Source: Ascoidea asiatica
Taxonomy: Eukaryota > Ascomycota > Saccharomycetes > Ascoideales > Ascoideaceae
Direction: 5' to 3'
Assembly: GCA_001600695.1 (NCBI GenBank)
Contig: BCKQ01000016.1
Coordinates: forward strand, 1-64,000
Length of the DNA stretch: 64,000 nt
A program made the translations under genes and the position numbers. This document shows, piece by piece, positions 37,521-48,690 of the stretch (positions are counted from its first letter, which is position 1; every line of letters begins with the position of its first letter). The notes beneath the pieces are model-generated. The model searched no databases. It was not told the origin of the DNA and worked only from the letters and a program-made list of their open reading frames with translations.

Positions 37521-38440
37521 AGCAGTAAAATTATTATTGAAAGAGGGTTGAGAAAGAACAGAATTTGTCATTGAAGAAGCCTTAACGATAGGAGTATCTG
37601 ACTTACGATTATGAGTTGCCAACCATGATATACATTTATCATAGGTAAAAGGTTTATTATCCTTCCTAACACTATGTAGCATCTCAATCATATATGTTGA
37701 GGAGTATGGATAATGCTTATATAATAAGTAAACTCTTAACAAACATAAGTTTGCTAACAATTGAAAAGCATGATCTTTCCATGGTTCTTTACTATCAGAT
37801 GTAACAGGTGAATTAGAAAGTAATTTCTTATATTGAGAATTTTTAGAAATTAAACAATCATAAAAGTAATCTTGCTTTATGTTAATTGGCGAATATTTTT
37901 CGAAATGCAATAAAGCAACTGGTTCATCAGAATTGGGAGCATTCTTCATCATTTGAACTAATTCCAAAAGAATTGAAGGAAAAACAACATCACCATCAAG
38001 AAACTTATTAACCTGTAAATATTGAAGAAGAAACTCCAAGATACGATATTCAGTTAATGTATAAGCACCACAAAGAACTCTTGAGTTTTGAAAAACATAT
38101 CTAGCACCAATTATGTCAAACCAATCTGTAGCCCAACCTTTATCATTAGCAGAAGGGTTTTATTTTCAAACAATTAAATAATTCCTGGAGCTGTTCCAGA
38201 ATCTGTTTCTTTTAATGTTGATATAAGAAGTTCAATATATAACTTTGGACTAAATCTTGTTACAATTGATGACCAACATTTCAAATTTTTAATTAACATT
38301 ATTCTTTTGGTAACACGTTCAAATAGTTGAATTGCTAGTCGAGAAATACTCTCAATCATTTAGTTATCAAGATGAGCCATTTCAGGAGAATATTCCTCAA
38401 TTAAAAAAGAAGTTGAAGAATTTAAATTGTCATCAACCAT
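35715..38440 (-). pseudogene. copia Gag-protease-integrase, nearly open (family D element)
   Basis: Gag begins at ATG 38440 (MVDDNLNSSTSFLIEEYS), has an in-frame TAA after 26 codons and a frameshift near 38165, then stays open to 35715. Counting from codon 38039 (774 codons): capsid-like helices, a poly-Asn run near residues 175-190, protease site FMLDSGAT with Asp356, integrase zinc residues H507, H512, C536 and C539, and catalytic D567, D628 and E659 in the D-D-E arrangement. All integrase catalytic and zinc residues are therefore still present. The frame ends in a stop before RT. Confidence 0.8.
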
Positions 38441-39296
38441 TTTTAAAACAAAAAACTTATTTGTTAAATCTTTAATATGTTTTTCCAGTTTGAAACAATT
38501 ACTGTAATTTATGAATATAATTATTAAATAGCTTAGGTAAAATTAAAAAGTCCTAAGATGAAAACAAAAAATACTAACACCAAAAATAATAACACCAAAA
38601 TTTATTTGAATTTAATTTAGTACCACCCATTTGAGCTTGTTAAAGAATTAATAATGGATAATTTGAAATTAGATATTAGATTGAAATTTAACAGAAAAAA
38701 AAAATATTTTTTTCTTTTATACAAAGAAAAAAAAAATTCTCCAAAATAGTTTTTGTTTTTTTTTTTTTTTTATTTTTATTTTTATTTTTATTTTTTATNT
38801 TTGAAATAGAAAAATTATCAAAGTAACTATTACTTTTTATTAATAAGTATAATTTATATATTGTATCTTAAACAGAAGCATAAACACAATAAGTAAATAA
38901 GTATATAGACAAATAAACAATTCTATCTTTCACCAATATCAATTCCTCTTTTCAACCAATATCAGTTACCACTTTAAAATTCAAACTTACCAAAGTCGCG
39001 AGAGGAAATGGTTGCAGGAAATACAAGACCAATTTGATCAAGATTGACAGAACAGTATTGCAATAAGGAAAATACCAGTTTGTAAATTGGAACCAATATT
39101 AGATCAAACTGATTGATTTCTTATTCTAGGATATTTATTCTTATTTTTCCTTTTAAATGTGTTTCCCCAAAATTGATTTATTTTATTAAGCTGAATCCTA
39201 TTAAGTTCCAATTTTTATTGTATCAGGTGGAATCCTATTGAGTCCCAATTATTGATAAAGAAGTGAGTAAATATTATATTTATATGGCTTTTAACC
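38441..39296 (-). other. Leader of the family D copia element
   Basis: AT-rich non-coding leader between 5' LTR and gag. A T-rich low-complexity tract with one N lies at 38750-38805. The tRNA primer site was not identified. No gene. Confidence 0.5.
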
Positions 39297-39523
39297 TGCT
39301 AATATGAACTGCTTTGTTTTATTAAACTAAAGAAAAGAAAGTGTAGAAAGAAAAGGTTTTTAAATAAACATGAACGAAAGAAAAAGAGAAAACGAAAATT
39401 TGCCACCTTGACGGAAAACAAAGGACACGACCTACGGAAAATAGGACGGACACGGAAAGGAACGGAAAACCAAAATGAAGGATAATCTCATAAATAGAAA
39501 GATTTACTAGGGTGAGTTTAACA
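39297..39523 (-). repeat. 5' LTR, family D
   Basis: 227 bp: on the minus strand it starts TGTTAAACTCACCC at 39523 and ends CATATTAGCA at 39297. It matches 33611-33889 apart from the 52-bp duplication there. Confidence 0.8.
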
Positions 39524-39529
39524 GCTTTG

Positions 39530-40566
39530 TGTTGTGAATGTTCATTCATTTTACAAAATCGAATATATAAATTTTAGGTACTTACAAACTATCTATTAAT
39601 CAATTAACTCGTGCTAATCGATGATCTCACAAGAAAACTAAATAAATTATATAAAAAATAAGAGGAAATCGATTCCTTTTATATTAATTAAGGATTCCTA
39701 CGGGGTCCCGCAGAACTATCGAGAATTCTCGGGAATTCCCAAAAGTCCCAGGATTCCTTCGTAGAATCAGGGTGGGAATCAAGTTTACCTTGTAAATAGG
39801 GATGAAAACTTGATCAGAAATCAATTGAAATTCACATTTCAATTTGACCATAGTAAAACCAATCAGCCCACGTTCCAGTGGGGTAGATAATCCACTAATT
39901 TCCGTGAATAATCTTTAAACCCGAAGCCGTACTCGGAGTAGATCCCTTACGTGACTATCTCCACTAGTCTTCTGTTTACTCCGAGACAATTCGGTATACG
40001 CAGTGAAAATTATACCTTATCTCAGATGAAACTAGGCTTAGCCAATCTAGCCATCCAGAAGGCGTCCCTGCCTGGATCCGATTGGCCTTTCGGATTAAAC
40101 TTCTATCCGTATACACGCTAAATCCTAACTCCTCTTTAATTCTCCTCGTACCGAGTCGCTTAGCTTTAATATGCTCTTAAAGGTTGTACGACTATGGCTG
40201 GTACCAATCTCAAGGTCATTTCTACTTTGTACGCTATACCAGACGTAAGCACACATGACCTATTATATGTGACTAGAATATCACATGATATCCGACTATC
40301 TGTGCACCTGTACACAGACTCATGCAAGGTCATGTAAATTGATGTATTTTTTGTGCCACTTCATGCGACTTTACGCAACAATATGTTTATTTATGCCTAA
40401 TTATGCATCTCTATGCATAATTATACATAGTGTACACACATTATTGTATAATACATAATTCTTTTACGTTTACGATAGATAGGTGTCTGTCTTTTAGACC
40501 TTCACCACCTATGGTGTTAGTACCAATATATGCCCTAGCATATATAGATCTCTATTATTTCCAACA
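39530..40566 (-). repeat. Solo LTR, family A, with perfect target-site duplication
   Basis: 1,037 bp: on the minus strand TGTTGGAAATAATAGAG to CATTCACAACA, so the tips TGTTG/CAACA are inverted repeats. Flanked by perfect 5-bp duplications CTTTG at 39525-39529 and 40567-40571. It sits one base outside the target duplication of the family D copia element, so it inserted after that element. This copy defines the ends of family A. Confidence 0.9.
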
Positions 40567-40703
40567 CTTTGGGTAGTATTTTTTTCAGTGTTTGTATAGT
40601 CACAAATTTTAAAACTTGTTTAGAGGAAAACCAAATTGGAATCAAGAACCATTACCTTCCACGAACCATTGATGAGTATTTGCAGTCTCAAAAAGTTGAG
40701 TAA

Positions 40704-41399
40704 TTGCTGAATTATGCAGTATATTGAAATAACGTTTATATAACTATATAAGTATTTAGATTATTAAACATTCATTTAAGTTTTGTACATGTTTTTTCAG
40801 CTTTTTGTGGAGAACACTACTCTAGAATTGTATAATTTGGATTTAATAAAAATGTTAAATGATTACTAGTTCTTTCTAGTTGCAACATGTAAAATAATCA
40901 ATTTATTATCCAATAACTGAAAACTCACAGTACCTCCAGAAACTCCAGAAAAATAAGAATGTCATAGGTAGATAAATTAGTTAAATTTGAAAAATCATTA
41001 TTACTATCATGAATTAAAATTAATTGATCCAAATTAAAGTCATACTCAAATATTTTTAATTTTACCAAAAAAAATATATGATAAAACACCTTCAACATCA
41101 TTACCTTTCATAATATTTTCAAATCGAGCCATTAAAATTCTATGTAATTCTTGTACATCAGGATCGATGAATGCATCACAATTAACCCAAAAAAAAATTC
41201 GTGTTAAATCAGAAGTAGCAACAGAGGCTTGTCAAGTTAGTAATTGAAAAGCTAATCCTTGCAAAGAAATTCTATTAGAATTATCATCATTAGAAGGCAT
41301 TTTATAAAGAATGGTTCTAAAATATATTCAATAAAAATAAGCTTGTAATACCAACTTTAAATCAAATTTTGCTCCTTGAATTAGTTAACTTTGATAACT
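40704..41399 (-). other. Decayed region with one unrecognised coding piece
   Basis: Minus-strand frame near 41300-41070 reads ISLQGLAFQLLT*QASVATS and NCDAFIDPDVQELHRILMAR, which is protein-like but not recognised, with one stop. It may belong to a decayed host gene or transposon gag. The rest is AT-rich. Confidence 0.3.
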
Positions 41400-42440
41400 C
41401 ATCAGTATTTTTATTATTATTAGTTTTCTTATTGGAATTCATCGTGCTATTATCATCAGTGAATAAAGATTAGACAGTTATTAGAGAAAATAATCGACCA
41501 CGTGTTTTAACTTCATTTAATAAATGATATTTTTGATTATTTAATAAAACAGATTCATCATTATTATAATTATTATTTACACTAGAATCTAAATTGTCAT
41601 TAAAAATGTCATTAGATTTGCCATTGAACTTTTGATTTGAATTGTTGTTGTTATTATTATTATTTTTAAAATTTTCAATTTTATTAAAAAAAAAATTAAT
41701 TGTACCTTCAATAATAGTTGGGAAACTAATAGAAGTAACTAAAAATCAAATTTTATTTTTATCTAATTTTTGAATAGATTTTGTTAATTCATGAAATTCA
41801 GGTTTTTCCAAATAACCCAATAATTTAATAGCATATTTAAATTCATTTGAGAAATTTGAAAATTGAGGTTGATTTACACCATTTTTATCATTATTATTAT
41901 TATGATTATTATTATTATGATTGTTATTATTATGATTATTATTATTATAAAAATCATCGATAACATCAACTGCGAAACTTTTTTTTGAATTTGAATTATG
42001 AGAATTTGGTAAGATTATTTGATTATCTAATGGTAAACTCGAATATTTTGTTCAATACTTATATCTTACAAATGAATAAATTAAAGCAGTGATAATTATC
42101 AATATCAATAATAATGAAGTGAACGGTAAAGTTATTGAAATAGTTGTTGATAATAAAGGTATTATAGATATTATAAATTAAGATACACAATATACTAAAG
42201 TATTAAAGAACCATTTAAATGGCCAAAGAATTATCTAAAATATAGATATTGGAATTTTTGAATTTTTTGATTATAATTATTATTAATTATATTTATATCA
42301 ACATTTGAAGGTGAATAAGTTTCTTCATTAAATATTGACGATGAACTTAAATTTGTGAAAATATTACTCACAACTGATATAATGAGATTGGTAAAAGGTG
42401 GATAAGATTCAAAAATATTTATGATTTTATTTATATTTAT
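41400..42440 (-). pseudogene. NTE1: NTE1-like (lysophospholipase) N-terminal remnant
   Basis: Minus strand, not an open frame. In order: a hydrophobic membrane span (ITLPFTSLLLILIIITALIY) followed by SFVRYKY*TKYSSLPLDN, then FSNEFKYAIKLLGYLEKPEF and HELTKSIQKLDKN, a cyclic-nucleotide-binding-like strand IIEGTINFF, an Asn-rich linker and KYHLLNEVKTRGRLFSL. This order and wording match the N-terminal transmembrane and first regulatory domain of yeast NTE1, an ER phosphatidylcholine deacylase. In-frame TGA codons lie at Y*TKYS and NKI*FLV. The catalytic patatin domain is absent. It lies between the transposon inverted repeats. Confidence 0.7.
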
Positions 42441-43383
42441 GTTTATCTATGATACTTATTATATTTAATAATAAGTCATTAAATGAATTGAAATGAACCA
42501 AATGAATTGAAATAAAATATTATTTTAGAAAATTTAGTATTAATTTAAATTTAAAAGTTCTAAAAACATTTGACAGATTTTTTAAAATGAATAAAATTAA
42601 ATTGGTTAGGTTAAACAAACCTATCCAATTTTTGTTTCTGAATCATAATTTAAAACGTATCCCATTAAACACCAATTGAATGTTGAATAACATTTATAAA
42701 TTCAGTTAAATTTAAATTCTTATTAGAAGATAAATAACCTGCATTAAACTTTTGAACTTTTGATAAACTTCTTATATTGCCCAAGAAGTTGCGGGAGGCT
42801 TCTGAATTGGCTGTACAGATCAAGATATTGAACATGATGATGATTCTTAATTATATCTAATATGATTACTAATCAGCTAAAATAACTAAAAAATATTAAA
42901 AAATAAAAGTAAAATGTGTATTTGAGACGTAGATTAAAAAATAAAAACTATGTAGTAGGTTTTTGTATAAAATCTTCGCTAAGAAAAAAAAGTAAAACTT
43001 GAAGTTTTTCTAAAAGAAAATTTTAAGCTACTTATAGTAATCAAAAAAGACTGAAAATACAGTGAAGATCAAATAAAAATTTGTTAAAACAAATATGTGT
43101 GTATCGAAATAATGACAACCTATAATTTTTTTTAAAAAATAAAATTGCATGTTCTTGCGGAAAGTAAAAAATAAATTGAAAAAAAAATAATATTGGAAAA
43201 AATGCAGGACTGCATTTTTGGTTAGTAAAAAAATATTTCAGGAAATTATTTAACTTGTAATTGTTTAGTTGAATATTGAATATGTATTTTAAAAGATAAA
43301 TAATTCGCTTCGTATGTTAAAATATAGTATTATATCCGGTTGACTGGATCCATGTAAACTAGTTCTTTTTACATATATGTACA
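42441..43383. other. AT-rich region without a gene
   Basis: No supported coding frame on either strand. Long A/T runs at 42990-43200. Confidence 0.5.
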
Positions 43384-43710
43384 AACAGTGTTGTACTTGC
43401 TGCCAACTGCCTTTGGAGGGTACAACTTTTGTTTTGGATTTATAATTTGTTTAGTCATCAGCATGATTTATATCCAAAATGTACTCGTTGGATGTTCCAT
43501 AATGACACTGGAAAATATATGATTCTTCGAGCAAAATCCTGTTCCATTTGTAATTCAGCTAATGAACAGGTACAAGTTTTAGAGGTTGTGGATGTTGCTC
43601 TTTAGTTGTTCGGCAATAATTAAAATGACAAATTTGCTGTGAATCTTCAAACTCATTTGGTCAGAGAAAATCAAATTGTAGTCTTGGCTGTTAGTGTTGA
43701 AATGTGTTGA
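43384..43710 (+). pseudogene. Unrecognised coding fragment with paired cysteines
   Basis: Plus frame from 43384 reads NSVVLAANCLWRVQLLF, then HDLYPKCTRWMFHNDTGKY, SKSCSIC-like spacing (AKSCSICNSANEQVQVLEV) and LQTHLVRENQIVVLAVSVEM, with a TAG and a TAA inside. The texture is that of a conserved protein, and C-x2-C plus an upstream His/Cys could bind metal. I do not recognise the family. Neighbours are other broken host-gene pieces. Confidence 0.4.
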
Positions 43711-44476
43711 TAAGTGTTAAAACGTGATAAGTAATTTAAACGCTGTAGAAGGATTAGCTGTCGTAGCTGTATTATTGTTTGCAATAATAGTATCAGACGT
43801 AGTAGGTGTTATTTGATTTGAAGCTGACTTAGTCAAATTAGATGAATGCAATGATGTAGCTGGGTTAGACAAATAAGGTGGCGTAGATGCGTTCAAGGAA
43901 TTAGATGAAGTAGTTGAATTTCAAAAATCAATTCCCCTAGTTGTATTAGTTGTATTATGTTGACTTTTTTGACTTAGTTAATTTACTTATATCAGTTTAA
44001 TTAGTTCAATTAGTAGTATTAGTTGAATTACTTAAGTTTACTTTTTTAGTTGAGTTAGTTGAGTTAGTTGAGTTAGTTGTGTTAGTTAATAATATTAACT
44101 ATTGTTGACTGAGATTAACTTATTCGATGGTTTTAATTGATTCTTGGAGTGATTGTTTAAATTGTTTTGTTTGATTTGGTTTGTTGTTTTGGGAACCTTT
44201 TGCAGTGGATGCATATGTGGTACATTTAAATTATATTGTTATGGAAATTGAATCACGGGATCTTTCGTTTTGGGGTTGGAAAAGGAAAGTTTGAATGATC
44301 ATGTTAGAGGTTACTTATTGACAACTCATAAACGAGAGTCAAATGGTTTAAGTATGGAACTTAAACCTGGAGCAGGTTCTGCTACAATATGAACAAAATT
44401 TGTAAAACCTCAGTAAGTTTTGTTTTTATAAAATTTATGATGAGTTTGATTAGAAAATTTTTTATTTATATCTTTT
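43711..44476. other. Decayed region with AGTTGAATT-type repeats
   Basis: 43840-44080 has many repeats of short units such as TTAGTTGAATTAG. At 44290-44400 a plus-strand piece reads SLNDHVRGYLLTTHKRESNG and LSMELKPGAGSATI*TKFVK, protein-like with a TGA, family unknown. Confidence 0.35.
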
Positions 44477-44840
44477 TTTAGATCGGGTACTGGTTGCAAA
44501 TACATTGCCACCGAATTATTATTATTACCATTTGGAAAAAATAAAATATTATAATTAAAATTACCAACATTATAAATTGGAGAAGTAAATTTTGAATCTT
44601 TAATAATTGTAGAAATTATAATTTTCCATGTAAAATATTTTGAATCTTTAATTTTATAATTTTTAATTTCAGTTGAATAATTTAACCAAAATTTAAAATC
44701 AGTTGCAGGAGTTATATTTTTTATTTCTAAAATTTCAGATTGCCACTTAAGCTTATGATAATTATTATTCTTAATAACTTGAGGACTATTATTTTTATTA
44801 TTATTAGTTGGGATGGTAGTTGAATTATTTGATTTAGAGT
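44477..44840 (-). pseudogene. UBP15: MATH-domain remnant, UBP15-like
   Basis: Minus strand, open for about 120 codons: an Asn-rich lead, then ATDFKFWLNYSTEIKNYKIK, KYFTWKIIISTIIKDSKFTS, PIYNVGNFNYNILFFPNGN and NNNSVAMYLQPVPDLKK. This is the strand pattern of a MATH (TRAF-like) domain, with the W-x-I start, the N-Y-x-I-L-x-F-P-x-G centre and the YL end. In yeast the protein with an N-terminal domain of this form is the ubiquitin-specific protease Ubp15. No protease domain follows; the frame stops and dissolves. Calling it UBP15 rather than another MATH protein is inference. Confidence 0.55.
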
Positions 44841-44911
44841 ATATAAGAAAAGAATATAAAAGATAAGAATATAGAAGATAAGATTAAATAAAGGACTTGT
44901 TTTTTGGGTTT

Positions 44912-45541
44912 TTAACTAGAGGATTTGAAAAACTCTTCAATTTCTTCTATAAATTTTTCATATATATCATTATTATCATCAGTTTTAGAATAATCATAAT
45001 AGCTATCTGAACAGTTTGATTCAGTTGACCTATTACAATCATCATAATCATTATAATCATCATGATCATAATCCAAATCATAATCATCAGCTTCATTACT
45101 GACATCACTAATATTATAGAAATTATTTGGTTTATTTAAACTTTGTGAATGATTAATATTAATTTCAGTATCAAATATATCTAAAGTATTGATAAAAAAA
45201 TCAAAATTATTAAATTCATTAATATTATTCATATTCGGATTCAGATTCATCAAATCTAATGAATTATTATTAAAAAAAGTATTGATATTATTTTCATTTG
45301 TACCATCTAAAGTCATTAATGTAACTATACCATTATTATTAACATTTAAATTAGAGTCAAAAGAATTTATTAATTCATCAATTACATTTAAATAAATTGG
45401 ATTAGTATTATAAAATTGTAATAATTCATCTGTATTCATACTAATTATTTCATTCGTATTCACAGAAGATGAATAATCTGACATTTTATCAGAAAATAAA
45501 TTATCATCACAAGATAAATTATTATCATTTTTATAATTCAT
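44912..45541 (-). CDS. Acidic Asn/Asp-rich 209-codon ORF
   Basis: An open frame from ATG 45541, upstream of the MATH remnant on the same strand. It is rich in Asn, Asp, Ser and Glu with no globular motif, and ends YEKFIEEIEEFFKSSS. It could be the acidic N-terminal extension of the same UBP15-like gene, now separated by a stop and frameshift, or an independent low-complexity ORF. Its 209 open codons in AT-rich DNA are above chance but partly reflect composition. Confidence 0.4.
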   Translation of the reverse strand: MNYKNDNNLSCDDNLFSDKMSDYSSSVNTNEIISMNTDELLQFYNTNPIYLNVIDELINSFDSNLNVNNNGIVTLMTLDGTNENNINTFFNNNSLDLMNLNPNMNNINEFNNFDFFINTLDIFDTEININHSQSLNKPNNFYNISDVSNEADDYDLDYDHDDYNDYDDCNRSTESNCSDSYYDYSKTDDNNDIYEKFIEEIEEFFKSSS

Positions 45542-46380
45542 TACTACTACTGATTTGTAAATGACATAGCGATTATATAAAGAAAGGAAAAATAAATTTA
45601 AAGTTAATTAATCAAAAATTAAAGAAAAAATATGTATATTTATATTATTTTTTTTTTGAATGAGAATCTACTTGAAAATAAAGGTAGGAAGTATGAAAAA
45701 TCATTGAAAAAATGAAATTTAATAATATTTGTTATATTTAAATAGATTTAAAGTAATGAAATTCATTCAAGAGGGGTTTTATGTTAGAAAATGAATAGTA
45801 ATAATAATTTTATAATTGGTATAAGATACAGAATTGAAATTAATATTAATATGAGCATCAAAATTTTCCTAAGGTTTTTTAAAATAAGAATATGAAGAAG
45901 AATAATTAAAGAAGGCATATATTTCGTTATCGTTATCAAACTTCTTGATATTTGGATTATTTATATTATTATGATTGATATCAATATTCTTATCTACATC
46001 AGTATGATCAATTTGAATAAGGTCACGTTCATCATCATCATAGTTATCCTCATTATCATCAATATTTTCGTCAAACTTTATATGGAATTGTCATTATTTG
46101 AAGGAGCAGAATTATCAGTTAAATCAATATTATTTATAATTTTATTAATATTATAAATAATATTGCTATTATTATTTTTTTTTCTAATAATATTTCTATA
46201 AGTTAAATTCAATTAAAAAGTTTAATTATCTATTTAGTATTTAAATAATTTAATTTATTTCATATTAATAACAAATCAAAATTTTTAAAATTGTAAGAGA
46301 GTGTTATTAATAACATTTTAAAATAATTTAATTGAAATTTTGAAAACTTATTTCAATGTAAAATGTTTAAATAATAAATT
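45542..46380. other. AT-rich region, low-complexity acidic piece
   Basis: A minus-strand piece near 46080-45890 is Asp/Asn-rich (NIDDNEDNYDDDERDLIQID). The rest has no coding signal. Confidence 0.35.
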
Positions 46381-46600
46381 TTTTACTGATAAGTTTTCAT
46401 CTATTTATAAACTATTTGATGATATTATGGATTTTGCTATCCCTCAGGTTGCTGCTTGTCAAACTTAGAATAAATATATTAAATTAACAAAATCAAGTTT
46501 CATTTCATCAAATAAGAATAATAACACAATTAGTGACTATGATCAATATGATGAATTTTATAATCAAATATAAAATAACAATAACAATATTAACAATAAC

Positions 46601-46636
<36 letters not shown>

Positions 46637-47523
46637 TCAAGATGTTAAATGGTTTATACTAATAAAAATCAATTAGAAATTGAAATTTATTCAAAAATTA
46701 TTAAACTTTAATGATAATAAATATCTTGGAGAAGAAAAAGTATATTTTATAAAGAAAATAAACAACAAAGATTAACTTTTATTTCTGGTTCAAATGTTTG
46801 TGACTCTTCTCTTTATCTTGCTTGCTTTTTATAAAACGTTATACAAAACAAAAAGAAAATATTTCTCCTAATATGTTATTACAATTATTTAATGATTTAT
46901 TAATTGTTGATAGTTTTGATAAAGGTTTACTAACTAGAATTGCTGCTAGTGCAGTTATTCAAGAATTATTTAAAAGATATGGTTTAATAGTTCGGTCCAA
47001 TATTATTGAATAAGCCGCGATATTATATGTTTTTACTTAATTTTTATTATGATAATTATTTGATACCAATTTGGACCATGATTAACAGTAAGAATCAAAG
47101 CATTAATCAGGTAGAAAAACTAATTTTATTAAAAGAAATTTCAAAAGAATTTTGAAAAGGAGTTGTATTTTCTTCTGGAGCCCTTCAAGGATCAGATTCT
47201 ACTATTATTAATTCTTCAGATACTATGGTCTGGTTTTTTAATAAAAAAATGTCAACAGCCAAATTTATTATAAGTAATATTATGAATCATTTAAATAATG
47301 AAGATTATAAAATGGTAGAAGAGATTGAATTAAATAATATTAATAATATAAAAGAGGAATCTAAATCCACTGTTGTTACAGATTGATTATCCATATTAAA
47401 AATTTCTTCTAACAACGTTGTGAACTCTAAAATCAGAGGAGGCAGAAATACTTCTGGAAGAACCCCTCGTATTGATTTAGCTAGTAAGGATTTTTGAATA
47501 ATTGATTGGTTAAAAGACAACTA
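46381..47523 (+). pseudogene. Decayed host-like gene of unknown family
   Basis: Plus strand, read through several stops and two frame changes: FDDIMDFAIPQVAACQT*NK, a poly-Asn run (46570-46640), then an open 63-codon piece (46822-47013) with NMLLQLFNDLLIVDSFDKGL, then NYLIPIWTMINSKNQ-like sequence, VVFSSGALQGSDSTIINSSD, and RGGRNTSGRTPRIDLASKDF. Helical, host-protein-like texture. In-frame TGA occurs at EF*KGV, TD*LSI and DF*IID. Family not recognised. Confidence 0.4.
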
Positions 47524-47862
47524 GGTTGTTCAAATTTATTAGCAAAATTATTTGATGCAAATATCAAATTACTAAATTACAAAAATGAATTAAAATATAA
47601 AATGAACTTACTGATAAATCATTTTTAAGGAATGTGAGCCTATCAAATCCTGTTTTTCAATTATTATTGTTTTAATCTATTTTGAATTTTATAAATATTC
47701 AAACGTTTAAGCCATCCAAGCGTTTTAATAAAGTCTTTTAAGTATTAATTTTAGTACAATAAAAGCATTACAACTCCTAAATATGTAATCACAAAAGGTA
47801 AAGCTACTAATGAACTTACTATATTTACTATAAATGAAAAAATGAATTCCAATTAAAATTAC

Positions 47863-48690
47863 CTAGAGATTTGTTTCTGAGTTTTGTACCAGGACTTGTA
47901 GAAGTTCTTTCATATCGTGAATGGATTTTTCAAGCTGCTCCGCCCTTGTTAATAAATTATCACTTAGTAGTTCAGGTTGGTGTTCATTCACAATGCTGAC
48001 AGGTGTCTTTATGGCGTCTAAAAAAAGATCTAAATCGTTTTTTGTTTTATCGGTTTTTCGTCTTTTAGGTGTTTGCATTTCTAATCTATCAGATAATCTG
48101 AGAGGTCTTCAACATCAAGCATTCATTGGGTATTTCCAAAGTTGTCTGACATGGGCTTTGGTTCTTTTTGAATTTGTTTTGCCAATCGATTGGTTAGTGT
48201 TTTGGATTCCATTTTTTTGATAGCAAACAGTTTTATTTGCAATCACCTATTTTTCTTATTTGCTTTTCCTTTAATAAATTTTGCTTCATATCGACATTCT
48301 CTTTTTCTTTTTCAAATAATAATAAATAAGTTTGAGTAATTTCGGTTTCTGAAAAAAAGTCTTGCCCCACCACCTGTACCAGATCCATTCTTATTTTCTT
48401 TTGGAAAAAGTTTAAACTCATTGTATTCTTTTGTAAAACGTTGCTTAAACGTTTTGGCTAAAACAAATGAGGTTATTATATTTTTGTTAAACATGGCATG
48501 CAATGTTTTCCTGTTTTTTTTTTGCGACTCGTCTGCTAAAGTCAAGTATTTCTGGCATTAGATTTAAAACCAACTTTGCTAGTGCTAAATCTGTCATTGG
48601 TAAAAATTTATATTTTCTGATTTCATCAAAGTTTTCTATTTCAGTGATTAAGAGTATTAAAATGGAAAAGCATTTTATTCAATAGTTTGT
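47863..48690 (-). pseudogene. Accessory ORF of the Harbinger-type transposon (decayed)
   Basis: Minus strand in three pieces: FDEIRKYKFLPMTDLALAKL onwards (48650-48490), then FKQRFTKEYNEFKLFPKENK with NGSGTGGG (48545-48355), then a shift to DFFSETEITQTYLLLFEKEK and, at 48078-47863, a Lys-rich 71-codon piece ending in a coiled-coil-like helix (ARAEQLEKS-type heptads, MKELLQVLVQ). Position next to one inverted repeat, opposite strand to the transposase and small basic composition fit the second (Myb/SANT-type) protein of PIF/Harbinger elements. No Myb signature is clear, so this is by context. Confidence 0.4.

Larger units (their letters stand above)
33611..39523 (-). mobile_element. Nearly full-length Ty1/copia retrotransposon inside the transposase gene
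   Basis: 5,913 bp with related LTRs (family D) at both ends in the same orientation. The left flank CCTTT (33606-33610) and the right flank GCTTT (39524-39528) are a 5-bp target-site duplication with one change. The internal region encodes Gag, protease, integrase, RT and RNase H in copia order on the minus strand. The LTRs differ at roughly a tenth of positions by eye, and coding frames carry several stops, so the insertion is old. Confidence 0.85.
32641..40703 (+). pseudogene. PIF/Harbinger-type DDE transposase, split by nested retrotransposons
   Basis: An ATG at 32641 opens 239 codons. An N-terminal basic helical region is followed by VCFVDGRTYQCCVRSRNPD, the first catalytic Asp strand of the DDE_Tnp_4 family, and HGLKYQLTCGLDGIIYDVDG. 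After a TAA at 33358 the frame goes on with LRIYGVQGYAAYGDILIVPF, where family members have Asp in place of Val (the second catalytic residue), and NFRVNGEMAGF, the region of the third acidic residue. A frameshift follows; the gene is cut at 33610 and resumes after the insertions at 40567 with SIFFSVCIVTNFKTCLEE, the usual C-terminus, ending at TAA 40701. Reading across the excised insert restores an open frame. Inactive by mutation and insertion. Confidence 0.8.
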
